A stretch of DNA of 38,952 nucleotides from CAJQQK01 sp963696075 (GTDB lineage: Bacteria; Pseudomonadota; Alphaproteobacteria; Rhizobiales; Hyphomicrobiaceae). The DNA is taken from positions 1-38,952 of the forward strand of contig CAVOJD010000034.1 in the NCBI GenBank assembly GCA_963696075.1, read 5' to 3'. Below are positions 9,094 to 17,992 of this stretch, in pieces. A program made the position numbers and the translations under genes. How positions within the stretch are numbered: position 1 is the stretch's first letter; every line of letters starts with the position of its first letter. The notes beneath the pieces are model-generated. The model searched no databases. It worked only from the letters and a program-made list of their open reading frames with translations, and was not told the DNA's origin.

Positions 9094-10143
9094 TCATTCT
9101 GCGGCCGTGTGGCGACGATGGTCGTGCGCCGCGGCCTGCGCGGATTGCTGATGCCACGCCCAGGCAGTCTCAACGATTGTGTCGATGTCGCGGTGCTGGG
9201 GGATCCAGCCAAGAACCTCAGCGGCCTTGCCCGGATCGCTGAGCAGGGCGGCCGGATCACCGGCGCGCCGATGACCAAGCGTCACGGGGACTCTCACTCC
9301 AGTCGCACGTTCGACGGCGTCGATGATCTCGAGCACTGAGAACCCGAAACCCAAGCCGAGGTTGATGCATTGCGACGGGGCGCCAGCGAGGAGTTTTTCG
9401 AGCGCGAGGACGTGAGCATCAGCCAGATCGCTGACATGGATGTAGTCGCGTATACATGTTTGATCCGGGGTATTGTAGTCGGTGCCGAAGATCGTGATGT
9501 CGGGTCTCCGACCGGAGGCTGCGTCGAGCACCAGTGGTATGAGGTGGGTTTCTGGATCGTGGACCTCGCCGAGTTCGCCGTCGGGGTCGGCGCCGGCGGC
9601 GTTAAAATAGCGCAAGGCGATGTAGCGCTGATCGTGAGCGGCGCTGAAATCAGCGAGCATGCGCTCGACCATGAGCTTCGAGGCGCCGTAGGGATTGATG
9701 GGATTTTGCGGCGAGGCCTCGCTGATCGGGAGCTCGTCGGGTATTCCATAGGTCGCGCACGAGCTCGAGAAAATGAAGTGGCGAAGGCCGTGATCGCGCG
9801 CGGCTTCAAGCAACGAGAGGGAGCCATTGACGTTGTTGCGATAATACTTACCGGGGTCGGCAACGGACTCGCCGACATAGGCGAAGGCCGCGAAGTGCAT
9901 GATGCCGATCGGCTGATACGCCTCGATGACCTGGTCAAGCCGCGCGCGATCAAGAATGTCACCGATCTCGAGGGGGCCCCATTTGACAGCCCATTCGTGA
10001 CCGTAGACCAGGTTGTCATAGGTGACGGGTGTGTAACCGGCACGGGCTAGCGCCTTGCAGGCGTGCGATCCGATGTAGCCGGCGCCACCTGTAACGAGGA
10101 CGGTCTTGCCGTTAAGATGGCTGGGATTGTCTTTGTTCGTCAT
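9094..10143 (-). CDS. galE: UDP-glucose 4-epimerase
   Basis: This 349-residue extended SDR enzyme interconverts UDP-glucose and UDP-galactose and so supplies UDP-Gal to the polymer. It shows the NAD-binding GGAGYIGSH motif, TYDNLVYGH, HFAAFAYVGES, the catalytic serine region SSSCATYG and the catalytic NPYGASK (YxxxK). The C-terminal RRAGDPAALLSDP and LGWIPQ blocks are characteristic of GalE. Length and motif order match the family. It is the distal gene of a - strand group with the GT26, phosphotransferase and GT4 genes, 72 bases downstream of the GT26 gene. The convergent GT2 gene ends 37 bases away with no obvious terminator between them. Confidence 0.93.
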   Translation of the reverse strand: MTNKDNPSHLNGKTVLVTGGAGYIGSHACKALARAGYTPVTYDNLVYGHEWAVKWGPLEIGDILDRARLDQVIEAYQPIGIMHFAAFAYVGESVADPGKYYRNNVNGSLSLLEAARDHGLRHFIFSSSCATYGIPDELPISEASPQNPINPYGASKLMVERMLADFSAAHDQRYIALRYFNAAGADPDGELGEVHDPETHLIPLVLDAASGRRPDITIFGTDYNTPDQTCIRDYIHVSDLADAHVLALEKLLAGAPSQCINLGLGFGFSVLEIIDAVERATGVRVPVTLGHRRAGDPAALLSDPGKAAEVLGWIPQHRDIDTIVETAWAWHQQSAQAAAHDHRRHTAAE

Positions 10144-10215
10144 GATACTTGCGATTCCGTTGTGAATATGGGAATGGCGGGTCTTTTCGGAGCTTGAAAG
10201 GATCGGCTTTTCGAC

Positions 10216-10968
10216 TCAGCCGGCCTGGCGGCGCAATCTGGGCACGAAGAGTGAGGGCAGGACGAGAAGGCAGTCAAAATAGCGCCGCGCCAGTCGGGTG
10301 GGGTTCGTGCTCAAACGCCAGAGCCACTCGGCGCCGATCTTTCTGACCCAGCGAGGCGCGCGTTTCTGTGTACCGGCGAGAAAGTCGAGCCCGGCACCGA
10401 TACACACGAAGGCAATCCCTTCCGTCAGTTGGGTCGCACGTTCCGCGAAGATTTCCTGCTTCGGCGCGCCGAGTGCCACGAAGCAGATCCGTGCGCCAGA
10501 TTGCGCTACCTGCTCGATATACTGGTCGGCATTTCCGGAGGTTGGCTCGAAGTCTTGTTCTGGTGCGCAGATGCCGGCGATCGTGAGTGTCGAGTTCGCT
10601 GCGCAGAGATGTTTTGCGGCTCGTGATAGAGATGGGAACCGGCTACCGAAAAGAAATACCGGTACCCCGCAGCGCGCGGCTTCGGTGCAAAGCGGCTCGA
10701 TCAGATCAGCGCCCGTCACACGTTCGGTCCGGGCGCCGAAGAGCCGCCCCGCCCAGACAATCGGCATGCCGTCGGCGGTTACATAGCGGGCCTTTTCGTA
10801 GGCAAATCGGAATGCCCTGTCCCGACGCAGCTTCACGACATGGTCGAGGTTGAGGGTGAAGACAGAGAAACTGTCCTTATTGCCGGTCTCGGATACGATT
10901 CTTGAAACGATTGACGACGTCGTTTCGGCAGTGATGGCTAATCCATCGATTGAAAACTCTTTTGTCAT
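10216..10968 (-). CDS. WecG/TagA/CpsF family (GT26) glycosyltransferase
   Basis: This 250-residue protein carries the GT26 blocks TLNLDHVVKLRRD, YVTADGMPIVW, RVTGADLIEPL, VFLFGS, VALGAPKQEIF and GAGLDFLAG, ending with RAPRWVRKIGAEWLWRL. GT26 enzymes add the second sugar onto a polyprenyl-diphosphate-linked first sugar at the cytoplasmic face of the membrane. It is encoded just downstream of the phosphotransferase, an arrangement reminiscent of gumD and gumM of the xanthan pathway. If it acts like GumM, the first two sugars would form a cellobiose-like unit. That would fit the GH9 glucanase at the left end of the window. This substrate assignment is inference; WecG and TagA themselves use amino sugars. 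Confidence 0.88.
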   Translation of the reverse strand: MTKEFSIDGLAITAETTSSIVSRIVSETGNKDSFSVFTLNLDHVVKLRRDRAFRFAYEKARYVTADGMPIVWAGRLFGARTERVTGADLIEPLCTEAARCGVPVFLFGSRFPSLSRAAKHLCAANSTLTIAGICAPEQDFEPTSGNADQYIEQVAQSGARICFVALGAPKQEIFAERATQLTEGIAFVCIGAGLDFLAGTQKRAPRWVRKIGAEWLWRLSTNPTRLARRYFDCLLVLPSLFVPRLRRQAG

Positions 10969-11089
10969 GACCGTGAGGCACCCTGAATTGTTCGCCGTGG
11001 GGCCTGCGATGCAAGTATGGTGCGCATTTCGAAAAATGATTTTCGATGGCGCTTTTTCAGTCTTTTAACACTAACCGCCACCCTCACGG

Positions 11090-12577
11090 TCAGTAGGCCT
11101 TCCTTGCGAACACAAAGAAGGTTCGAGCGATTATTTCGATATCCAACCAAATCGACCACCGATCTATGTAATAAAGATCGTGTTCCATGCGCAGGCGAAC
11201 ATCCTCGGGCGTTATGGTCTCGCCGCGAAAGCCGTGAATCTGAGCCCAACCTGTAATGCCGGGCTTCACGCGACGACGGCGGGAAAAGAGGTCAAGCTGT
11301 TGTTCGAACTTCTCGTCATGAGCGATTGCATGGGGCCGGGGGCCGACGATTGACATCTGACCAAGCAGAACATTGATGAGTTGGGGTAGCTCATCGATGC
11401 TCGTCGAACGCAAGAACCGTCCGACGCGCGTTACGCGCGCGTCGTCTCGCGTGGCCTGAACAACAACGTCGCCATCCTCCGCGACCGTCATCGAGCGGAA
11501 CTTGTAGATCGTGAAGGGCACCGCGCTCTGGCCGATGCGACGCTGGCGGAACAGGACGGGGCCGGGCGAGTCGAGCTTAATTGCGGCTGCAACCAGCAAG
11601 AGGAGCGGTGACAAGACTACAAATGCTGCGCCTGCGACGACGAGGTCGAGGCAGCGCTTGAGCAGCCAGGAGCTCTCGCATATCGGGGCGAGATGGATGA
11701 CCTCGGTACGCAGGCTTCCGATATGTCTCGCGCCGTTTGTACGAATGGGTTGCGCCGAGAGGTTGGTGCACAAGAGGAGGTCGCTTGCGTAGGCACCAAG
11801 AGAGCGCACGACATGCCTTATGTCGTCGGTTTTAGCTGCCGGGATTGCGACAACGACGCGCTCATATGGATGCCTCACCATTCTCGACTGAAGATCGCTC
11901 AGCGAGCCGGCGAAGCGGGGATCGGTGCACAGCGCATCGTTGCTGTAAAGATGGATCTGGTTTGCGGGGCCGCCATCATGGTTGAGGAGGTCCGCTGCTT
12001 CCAGTGCGAATTCGCCGGGGCCGACGATGGCCATGCGCCGCGTGAGGAGGCCGGCTGACAGACCACGCTTCATGTGATGGACGAAATAAGCACGGCTCGC
12101 GACAAGCATGCCGGCCAGGACAACGATCCACGTGAGAACCCAGCCGCGCGAAACGCCGTGCAACTCCCGCAAAAAATAAAGCGTGCCGAACAGCAGCAGG
12201 AAGGCGATCGCGATGCCGCCCATCAACTTGCCGAGCTGAAGATCCGGATTCAGCAGGTCTTCCGTGTCGTAAAGCCCCATGTGCTTGTAGGTCGTGAACA
12301 GGGCGAGCCACAAGCCGAGGGCCACTGCCAGGAGAGGTGTTGTGCCGGGATAGCTTGCGATGAGCAGGTCGATATAGATGTACTTGGAAAGGATTGCAGC
12401 GAGGAGGACGACTGCGAGTTCGATCATCACGAGGAGACGGCGGGCGGCGACCACACTGATCGTGGCGGGCCACAGGTAGTTGGTGATGCCGGATGCTGGC
12501 GTCGAAGGAAGTTGCGCTTGGGCGAGGACTTTGTTGGCCGACGTTTCCAACCCCATACCCGCGGTGCGATCACTCAT
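11090..12577 (-). CDS. Undecaprenyl-phosphate sugar phosphotransferase (GumD/WcaJ-like initiating enzyme)
   Basis: This 495-residue membrane protein belongs to the polyprenyl glycosylphosphotransferase family. It should start the repeat unit by moving a hexose-1-phosphate from a UDP-sugar to undecaprenyl phosphate. Four to five hydrophobic helices fill residues 40-165, followed by a nucleotide-binding-like soluble part (MAIVGPGEFALEA). A further helix near 310 leads into the catalytic sugar-transferase domain with DSPGPVLFRQRRIG, YKFRSM, STSIDELPQL, GQMSIVGPRP and VKPGITGWAQI. This long form (about 460-500 residues) is the GumD/WcaJ type, in contrast to the short ExoY type. The start ATG 12577 follows only a weak ribosome site. 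A clear palindromic element lies 28-59 bases upstream. Confidence 0.92.
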   Translation of the reverse strand: MSDRTAGMGLETSANKVLAQAQLPSTPASGITNYLWPATISVVAARRLLVMIELAVVLLAAILSKYIYIDLLIASYPGTTPLLAVALGLWLALFTTYKHMGLYDTEDLLNPDLQLGKLMGGIAIAFLLLFGTLYFLRELHGVSRGWVLTWIVVLAGMLVASRAYFVHHMKRGLSAGLLTRRMAIVGPGEFALEAADLLNHDGGPANQIHLYSNDALCTDPRFAGSLSDLQSRMVRHPYERVVVAIPAAKTDDIRHVVRSLGAYASDLLLCTNLSAQPIRTNGARHIGSLRTEVIHLAPICESSWLLKRCLDLVVAGAAFVVLSPLLLLVAAAIKLDSPGPVLFRQRRIGQSAVPFTIYKFRSMTVAEDGDVVVQATRDDARVTRVGRFLRSTSIDELPQLINVLLGQMSIVGPRPHAIAHDEKFEQQLDLFSRRRRVKPGITGWAQIHGFRGETITPEDVRLRMEHDLYYIDRWSIWLDIEIIARTFFVFARKAY

Positions 12578-12604
12578 GCCATGAACTCATCGATTTCGCC
12601 GTAA

Positions 12605-12636
12605 TAAACACTTCTATAACAGTGTTTAAACACTGT
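12605..12636. promoter_or_regulatory. Palindromic operator-like element upstream of the phosphotransferase gene
   Basis: Bases 12619-12636 form a perfect 18-bp palindrome, ACAGTGTTT followed by AAACACTGT. The half-site TAAACACT also occurs at 12605-12612 and pairs with AGTGTTTA at 12621-12628 across an eight-base spacer. There are thus three half-sites in 32 bases, 28-59 bases before the start of the initiating phosphotransferase. The position and symmetry suggest the binding site of a dimeric regulator that overlaps the promoter. I cannot name the regulator, and no regulator gene is present in the window. Confidence 0.5.
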
Positions 12637-12727
12637 CTCTTCATGTGTTACTTTAGTACAGGAGGAAGATCTGTTTTGGTAAACTGGGGTGTAGCGTCGT
12701 GTCCGGCTTTGGCGGTGGCCTCGCGCG

Positions 12728-13843
12728 CTACGCGGCGACATTGCTCAGGGGGCGGGCAATTTGTGCTTCTCGCTTAATCAAGTTGAGCAAGCGTGAGGCA
12801 TTTTTCTCTGCGTCGTAGGCGCTCTGCACATGCGCTGCGGCTTGCTGGCCCAGTGCGTGGCGTAGTGCCGCGTCGTTCGAAAGCTGGCGGAGTGCCTCGG
12901 TCAGCGCGACGACGTCGCCGGTCGGGATCGTGAGACCGGTTTCGCCGGGGACGATAATTTCGGGGATGGCGGCAATGCGCGTGGTCACGATTGCCATCTC
13001 CGCGGCACCGGCCTCGGAGAGAACCATCGGCAGACAATCGCCGAATGTCGGAAGCGCGAATACATCGCAGCTATGGTAGAGCGCTTTGAGTTCGTCGCTG
13101 TTGGCGGTCATGTTGTTGTAGACGAACAAGCCTGGCTCGGCGGCGACGTTGTCCTTCGTGACGAGGTGAAGCTCTATGCCGCGGTGACGAAGCGTGCGCC
13201 AGGCCTCCAGCAAGATGAGACCGCCCTTGCGTTCGAGGTTGCCGCCGACGAAGAGTATGCGGACCGGGCGATCTTCAGGCTGGCGGGGGGAAGGGCGGCG
13301 CCAGTCGCGAACGTTCACGCCAGGGGGAATGACGGTCACCCTTTCCGGTGGCACTTCATAATCACGCACAAGTCCATCTTTGGCCCAGTCGGACCATGTC
13401 ACGATATGGCGCGCAGTCGCGAAACAGTCGCGGTTCATGCGCTGCTTGATGGCTTCGATCCAGGCCGGGCCCTTGGCGTGAGCGTAGAAGGCGCCAAGTT
13501 CATCGTATTGAAGTGGAGTTGCATCCAGGGAGACGATGGATGGGATCTTGCGCATCCAGTTGCGCGCTAGGATTGCGGGGACCTGGGTGTGGAAGAAGAG
13601 AGCGTCGAGGTGCTGGTTGCGGCAGAGTTCCGACAGCTTGCGGCGCGCGCGCATGCCGGCGCGCACCGTCCAATTTGACCCATATAGGGGAATGCGTCCG
13701 ATCGCGCCCTCAGCCTCGAACGGGATTAGGTTCCAATGCGCGCGGACCTCGGGGTCTGCGCGCAAATTGGCCTGAAGGTTTTGAGTGTGCGTTACATGTC
13801 CGAGGGTTTGCTCGAGCACTAAACCTAGGTCGTACTTTGTCAT
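12728..13843 (-). CDS. Glycosyltransferase family 4
   Basis: From ATG 13843 (MTKYDLGLVLEQTLGH) the product is 371 residues, a GT-B fold transferase with FFHTQVP, SLDATPLQYDE, VIPPGVNVRDW, ILFVGGNLERKGG and a C-terminal donor site SEAGAAEMAIVTT. The frame stays open to 14023, but the added 60 residues are not family-like. Starting at 13843 or 13858 gives the same length and N-terminus as its paralogue at 19731-20858. At the EX7E motif the first glutamate is aspartate (D-CLPMVLS-E). It should add one sugar of the repeat unit. It is the first gene of the - strand group, transcribed away from wzc. 150 bases, including the palindromic element, separate its stop from the phosphotransferase start. 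Confidence 0.85.
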   Translation of the reverse strand: MTKYDLGLVLEQTLGHVTHTQNLQANLRADPEVRAHWNLIPFEAEGAIGRIPLYGSNWTVRAGMRARRKLSELCRNQHLDALFFHTQVPAILARNWMRKIPSIVSLDATPLQYDELGAFYAHAKGPAWIEAIKQRMNRDCFATARHIVTWSDWAKDGLVRDYEVPPERVTVIPPGVNVRDWRRPSPRQPEDRPVRILFVGGNLERKGGLILLEAWRTLRHRGIELHLVTKDNVAAEPGLFVYNNMTANSDELKALYHSCDVFALPTFGDCLPMVLSEAGAAEMAIVTTRIAAIPEIIVPGETGLTIPTGDVVALTEALRQLSNDAALRHALGQQAAAHVQSAYDAEKNASRLLNLIKREAQIARPLSNVAA

Positions 13844-14197
13844 CTCTTTGCCTGACATTGGTATCGTGAGGCCAAAGCCGCTTCGCCGGATCATCGATGT
13901 TGACGAGGGTCGTTCAGAGTGCGGACAAAAAGGAACTGCCGCGAATGGGCTCGCAGCACAAGTCGTGCCAAGTTTATGCAGGCCGACTGCGTTGCAGGAT
14001 GGTGCGCAATGCCTGCATGGCAAGTCTTAGTTGTTTGAATTTGGTTCGGCTCATTCAGTTTCTATTAACCTTAATATGGGCTGGCAGGTAAGTAGCCATA
14101 CTGCAACCTCGACGGGACGATCCATATGACTATATAGAACACGTAACGCATTGCGCTTGTCGAGGCATTGGCAAATATTTTGCATTGACTTCTAGCC
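13844..14197. other. Divergent promoter region between the GT4 gene and wzc
   Basis: These 354 bases separate two divergently transcribed groups and must contain promoters for both. The stretch 14040-14190 is markedly AT-richer than its surroundings. It includes TTAACCTTAATAT, a TATATA-like -10 candidate near 14130 and a short A/T-rich run just before the wzc start. The ORFs that run through 13844-14030 look like shadows. I do not see a strong inverted repeat. Confidence 0.45.
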
Positions 14198-16456
14198 ATG
14201 CGTTTTCGGACTCATTCCTCAAGCAAAATTCAGGTGGTGGTCGTTTTGTCGAAAGCTCCACAAATCAATATTATCCAACCGGACCTTTGGGACGTGTTGG
14301 GTATTATTCGCCGGGGATGGTTCATTATCATCTTGGCGGGCCTTACGGGGCTGGCCATTGCCATGGGGTTGGTCTCGCTTTCGCCGCCGAAATACAAAGC
14401 AAGCGCGCGAATGGTCATCGATGTGAGCTTGAACAGATACATGAGCTCCAATGGTCTGATCGATGAGCCGACCATGCAGCTGAACGATACCTGGTATCAG
14501 GCGCGCCTTATGTCTTCCGAAGCGACGATCTTGCCGATCATCAGAGAGCTGAAGCTTGCGGACGATCCCGAGTTCGTTCCAAGTGAGGACGATGATCGAG
14601 GTCCTCTCGCCGAGCTTCGCAAGCAGGTCAGGCAAGCTAAAGTTTGGCTGAAGCGCAAGCTCGGCATTGCCACGGCAATAGAAAACGCGCCGCCCGTCGA
14701 CCCTGAGCGTATTGCGCTCGCCGCGGTGACGGAGAGGCTTTATGTGATGCCGGAAGGCCAGAACGTCATCTCGATCAGTTTCGTGTCGACGGATCCCGAG
14801 AAGGCGGCCATGTTGGCCAATGCGATTGCCGAGGGCTATATCAAGGCCGGCGTCGAGCATAAGAGAAGTTCGACCGAGCTAGCCGGCAAGATGATGCAGC
14901 AGCGCCTGAAAGACTTGAATATGCAGGCGGCAGCAGCCGAGCGCGCCTTGCTAGAATACAAGATGGAGCACAATCTGCTCGGTCTAGGCGAGAAGGCGCT
15001 CGAATCAGGGCAACTCGACACACTCAACGAACGTCTCGCGGCAGCCCGCATCGAGATGGTCGAGGCCAAGGCGAAGCTCGATAGCCTGCAGCAGGAGGGG
15101 GGCATTGGCGCTGCCGCCAGGTTCACACCCGATAATGCTCTGATCAGCCGGCTTCGCGCGCAGCATCTCGATTTGACCGCGCGTGCGACGGATATCGAAA
15201 GCCGGGTCGGCAAGAACCACGTCGCGCTGACACGTATCGCCAAGCAGCAGAGGGACATACAAGAGGCGATCAAGGGTGAGCAGAAGCGGCTTTCAGTAAC
15301 GCTGTCCAACGAGTACGAGCTTGCGAAGTTGCGGTACGACGAGTTGGCGGCATCGCTGGCCAAGGTCCTCAGCGAGGAAAGCGCTCAAAGTGATGTTCGA
15401 GCCCGTGCACGGGAACTGGCCAGCACAGCAGAGACCTACCGCGACCTGCGCAACAGCGTGCTGCAGCGGTTTGGTGAGACCAATAAGACTTCGGCTCAGG
15501 CTCCGGCCTTTCCGGATGCGCGTATTATCACTGCGGCTTCCGCGCCCTTTGAGTCCGAGGCTTCCAAGAAAGGACTGTTTACTCTCATAGGCGGCTCTCT
15601 GCTGGGGCTTGCGATCGGCGGGGCATTCGTGATCGGGCGGGAGTCGCCATTCGGCAAGTTCCGAACAGCGAACCAGGTGAGCGAAGCAGCAGGGCTGCCA
15701 TGTGCGATCCTGCCGAAGATTAGAAAGCGGTGGAGCCTGAGACGGACCAATGGTCTTGAGGAACACGTCATTAACGAACCGCACAGTCGATTTGCAGAAG
15801 GCGTTCGAGGCATCTGGGTCGCAATCGATGAAGCCCAGAGAGGCAGTGACGCGAAGGTCTTCTGTATTGCCTCGTCGATTTCGCAAGAGGGCAAGTCCAT
15901 GATTGCTACCAATCTGGCCAGCCATGCCGCTCTGCATGCCGGTGCGAAAGTCCTGCTAATCGATGCGGATATGCACAGAAAGACGCTGTCGCGACAGCTC
16001 GTGCCAAAAGCGGAGGCTGGACTGGCTGAGGCAATTGCGAATCCCGCTTCGCTTGGCGAGTTTGTCATTCGGCTCAGTCGCCCGAATTATGACCTCTTGG
16101 CCTGTCCCTCGAAGGAGCGCATTGCGAATGCCGCGGAGCTGCTCGGTTCTGAACAGATGGGCCGGCTGCTGGATGTGGCACGGAAGCGCTATGATGTCAT
16201 TATCGTCGAGGTTCCGCCGATTGCGTATGTCTCAGATCTGAAGTTGATGGCACGGTTCTGTGATCAATTCGTCTTCGTGATTGAATGGGGAAGGACCAGT
16301 CAGCGCCTCGTTCTTGAGATCCTCTCAGGCAACGGTCCCATTGCCGCGAATACAATCTACAGCGTCCTTAACAAAGCGAACCCCAAAGCTCTTGAGAGTA
16401 TCGAATCTTACAAGAGATACGGGCAGGATAACCACTACTATCTCGGTGGTGCTTAG
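14198..16456 (+). CDS. wzc: Wzc-like polysaccharide co-polymerase with C-terminal BY-kinase domain
   Basis: This 752-residue inner-membrane protein sets EPS chain length and couples polymerisation to export. It has a first membrane helix near residues 42-62, a long periplasmic part with coiled-coil segments (about 230-420), and a second helix near 458-482. A cytoplasmic P-loop kinase domain begins near 540. Its Walker A is SQEGKS (G565, K566, S567) and Walker A' is LLIDADM (D589, D591). Walker B reads IIVEVPP, with glutamate (E671) where aspartate is usual. The C-terminal tail has tyrosines in YKRY and HYYLGG that could be autophosphorylated. The fused kinase is the Proteobacterial form. The start is ATG 14198; TTG 14246 is an alternative. 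It leads the + strand export/polymerase group. Confidence 0.9.
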   Translation: MRFRTHSSSKIQVVVVLSKAPQINIIQPDLWDVLGIIRRGWFIIILAGLTGLAIAMGLVSLSPPKYKASARMVIDVSLNRYMSSNGLIDEPTMQLNDTWYQARLMSSEATILPIIRELKLADDPEFVPSEDDDRGPLAELRKQVRQAKVWLKRKLGIATAIENAPPVDPERIALAAVTERLYVMPEGQNVISISFVSTDPEKAAMLANAIAEGYIKAGVEHKRSSTELAGKMMQQRLKDLNMQAAAAERALLEYKMEHNLLGLGEKALESGQLDTLNERLAAARIEMVEAKAKLDSLQQEGGIGAAARFTPDNALISRLRAQHLDLTARATDIESRVGKNHVALTRIAKQQRDIQEAIKGEQKRLSVTLSNEYELAKLRYDELAASLAKVLSEESAQSDVRARARELASTAETYRDLRNSVLQRFGETNKTSAQAPAFPDARIITAASAPFESEASKKGLFTLIGGSLLGLAIGGAFVIGRESPFGKFRTANQVSEAAGLPCAILPKIRKRWSLRRTNGLEEHVINEPHSRFAEGVRGIWVAIDEAQRGSDAKVFCIASSISQEGKSMIATNLASHAALHAGAKVLLIDADMHRKTLSRQLVPKAEAGLAEAIANPASLGEFVIRLSRPNYDLLACPSKERIANAAELLGSEQMGRLLDVARKRYDVIIVEVPPIAYVSDLKLMARFCDQFVFVIEWGRTSQRLVLEILSGNGPIAANTIYSVLNKANPKALESIESYKRYGQDNHYYLGGA

Positions 16457-16588
16457 AGGCGCCGGAATGAATGCGTTTCGTGAAACCGGACAGGTTTTCA
16501 TGTGCCGGCGTTTCAATCGTTCCGACTTGGCGCATCATCGTGACAAGTGAGACGCCGGTCTAATACAGCAGGAAGCAGGCTTCTGGCA

Positions 16589-17872
16589 ATGCGCAGGTTT
16601 TTGGAAGCTGTACCGGTCATTGCTGTTGCCTATGTGCTAATCGTAGGACCGTTGATCGGGAAGGCCGTTCCGGGGGAGAATGGTTTCCGCGTGTTCTGGC
16701 CCGCGTTGGCGTGCATGACGCTCGTTGCGGCAATCGTTTGCGGGCGGCAGTTAAATTTTAAGGTCTTCCAATCCCCGCCGCTGGTGATTCTAGCCATTTT
16801 TTTGATCCTGGCGGGCGCAAGCGTCAGCTGGGCCTACAGTCCAGATCATGCAGCGACACGGTGGCTGCTGCAGGTGATAGCTCTCGCCACGTTTATTGTC
16901 CCGTTCGCGCTTGCCGAGCGCCGGGTGGATCTCATCCAGCGGCTCCATTATTTTTTTCTGATGGCGATGGTCATCTCTGCTTGGTTTGTCCTGAACACAC
17001 CGCCGCTATTGACGTACACGGGAGATGTGCTTGGCCATGCCGGGTACTTTTATCACAAGCAATACCTCGGCATGTATGCGTCGCTGACCATCATGCTGGC
17101 CGTGCACGAACTGACGTTCCCCAATCATCGCCGAGTTCTGGCGATCATTTCAATATGCCTTTCCGTCTGGCTTTTGTTCATGAGCCAGTCGAAATCCGCG
17201 CTCGGCTTCTCGTTCATCGCAATGGGGATTGCGGCCACCGGGCTTATGATCTCAATAAAATCCAAGATGCGGCTGGCAACGGTCTTTTTCTTATTTCCCC
17301 TCGCTTATTTCAGTGCTGACTTGCTCATCTCGAACCTGCCGTATCGCATAGCTTACCGACTGACGGGCGATCCGACATTCACCGGACGAACCGTGATATG
17401 GGAGTTTATTGAGTTTCAGATTGCCAGAGCGCCGTGGTTCGGTTGGGGCTTCCATTCGTACTGGGACGTCGGCCCCGGCAGTCCTGCGCTCAGGTGGGCC
17501 CCCGGGTTCGTTAAAGACATGCCATCGAGCCACAGCGGCTATATGGATATCGAACTCGAAATGGGGCGGGTCGGCTTGATCATTTTCTTACTATTTATCT
17601 TCGCTACGTTCTTCGCGCTGGAGAGCATGAAGAAGCAGGGGCTCATGAAAACCTGGTTGTGTTTGTCGGTCGCGGTCTACGTTGTGATCACGAATTGTCT
17701 CGATACGTCGTGGCTCGTCATCTATGACCCGTCCTGGCTCATGTTTGTTCTGGTTGGTGCGGAGGCGGCACGGGTCGGCGGGCTGCAATCTGTCGCGGCA
17801 ACCGGCGTGAGGTCGGCTCAACAGCGAGGGGCGAGGCTTGCCATGTCCACGAGTTCTGTGGTGTTGCAGTAG
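16589..17872 (+). CDS. O-antigen ligase/Wzy family polysaccharide polymerase
   Basis: This 427-residue integral membrane protein has about ten to twelve hydrophobic helices and one large periplasmic loop (about 255-325). The loop carries the family signature GRTVIWEF...PWFGWGFHSY followed by SSHSGYMDIELEMGRVGL. This Wzy_C signature is shared by O-antigen ligases and EPS polymerases. With Wzx, Wzc and Wza genes nearby, it is best read as the Wzy polymerase that joins repeat units at the outer face of the inner membrane. ATG 16589 begins the first helix; GTG 16547 would add 14 polar residues without a ribosome site. It lies 132 bases after wzc. Confidence 0.85.
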   Translation: MRRFLEAVPVIAVAYVLIVGPLIGKAVPGENGFRVFWPALACMTLVAAIVCGRQLNFKVFQSPPLVILAIFLILAGASVSWAYSPDHAATRWLLQVIALATFIVPFALAERRVDLIQRLHYFFLMAMVISAWFVLNTPPLLTYTGDVLGHAGYFYHKQYLGMYASLTIMLAVHELTFPNHRRVLAIISICLSVWLLFMSQSKSALGFSFIAMGIAATGLMISIKSKMRLATVFFLFPLAYFSADLLISNLPYRIAYRLTGDPTFTGRTVIWEFIEFQIARAPWFGWGFHSYWDVGPGSPALRWAPGFVKDMPSSHSGYMDIELEMGRVGLIIFLLFIFATFFALESMKKQGLMKTWLCLSVAVYVVITNCLDTSWLVIYDPSWLMFVLVGAEAARVGGLQSVAATGVRSAQQRGARLAMSTSSVVLQ

Positions 17873-17992
17873 TGATTTTGGTCGATTTAATCCATACCTT
17901 GAATGACTAATTGGGTGTTGTTTTGTATAAACTAAGAAGGATTGAGATGCTTGTTTGAATTGCATGCGTGCGCGATTTTCATAGGAGGTTTT

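Noticed and set aside
9370..10050. 226-codon + strand ORF inside galE
   Set aside because: Antisense shadow of a clear galE gene in GC-rich DNA.
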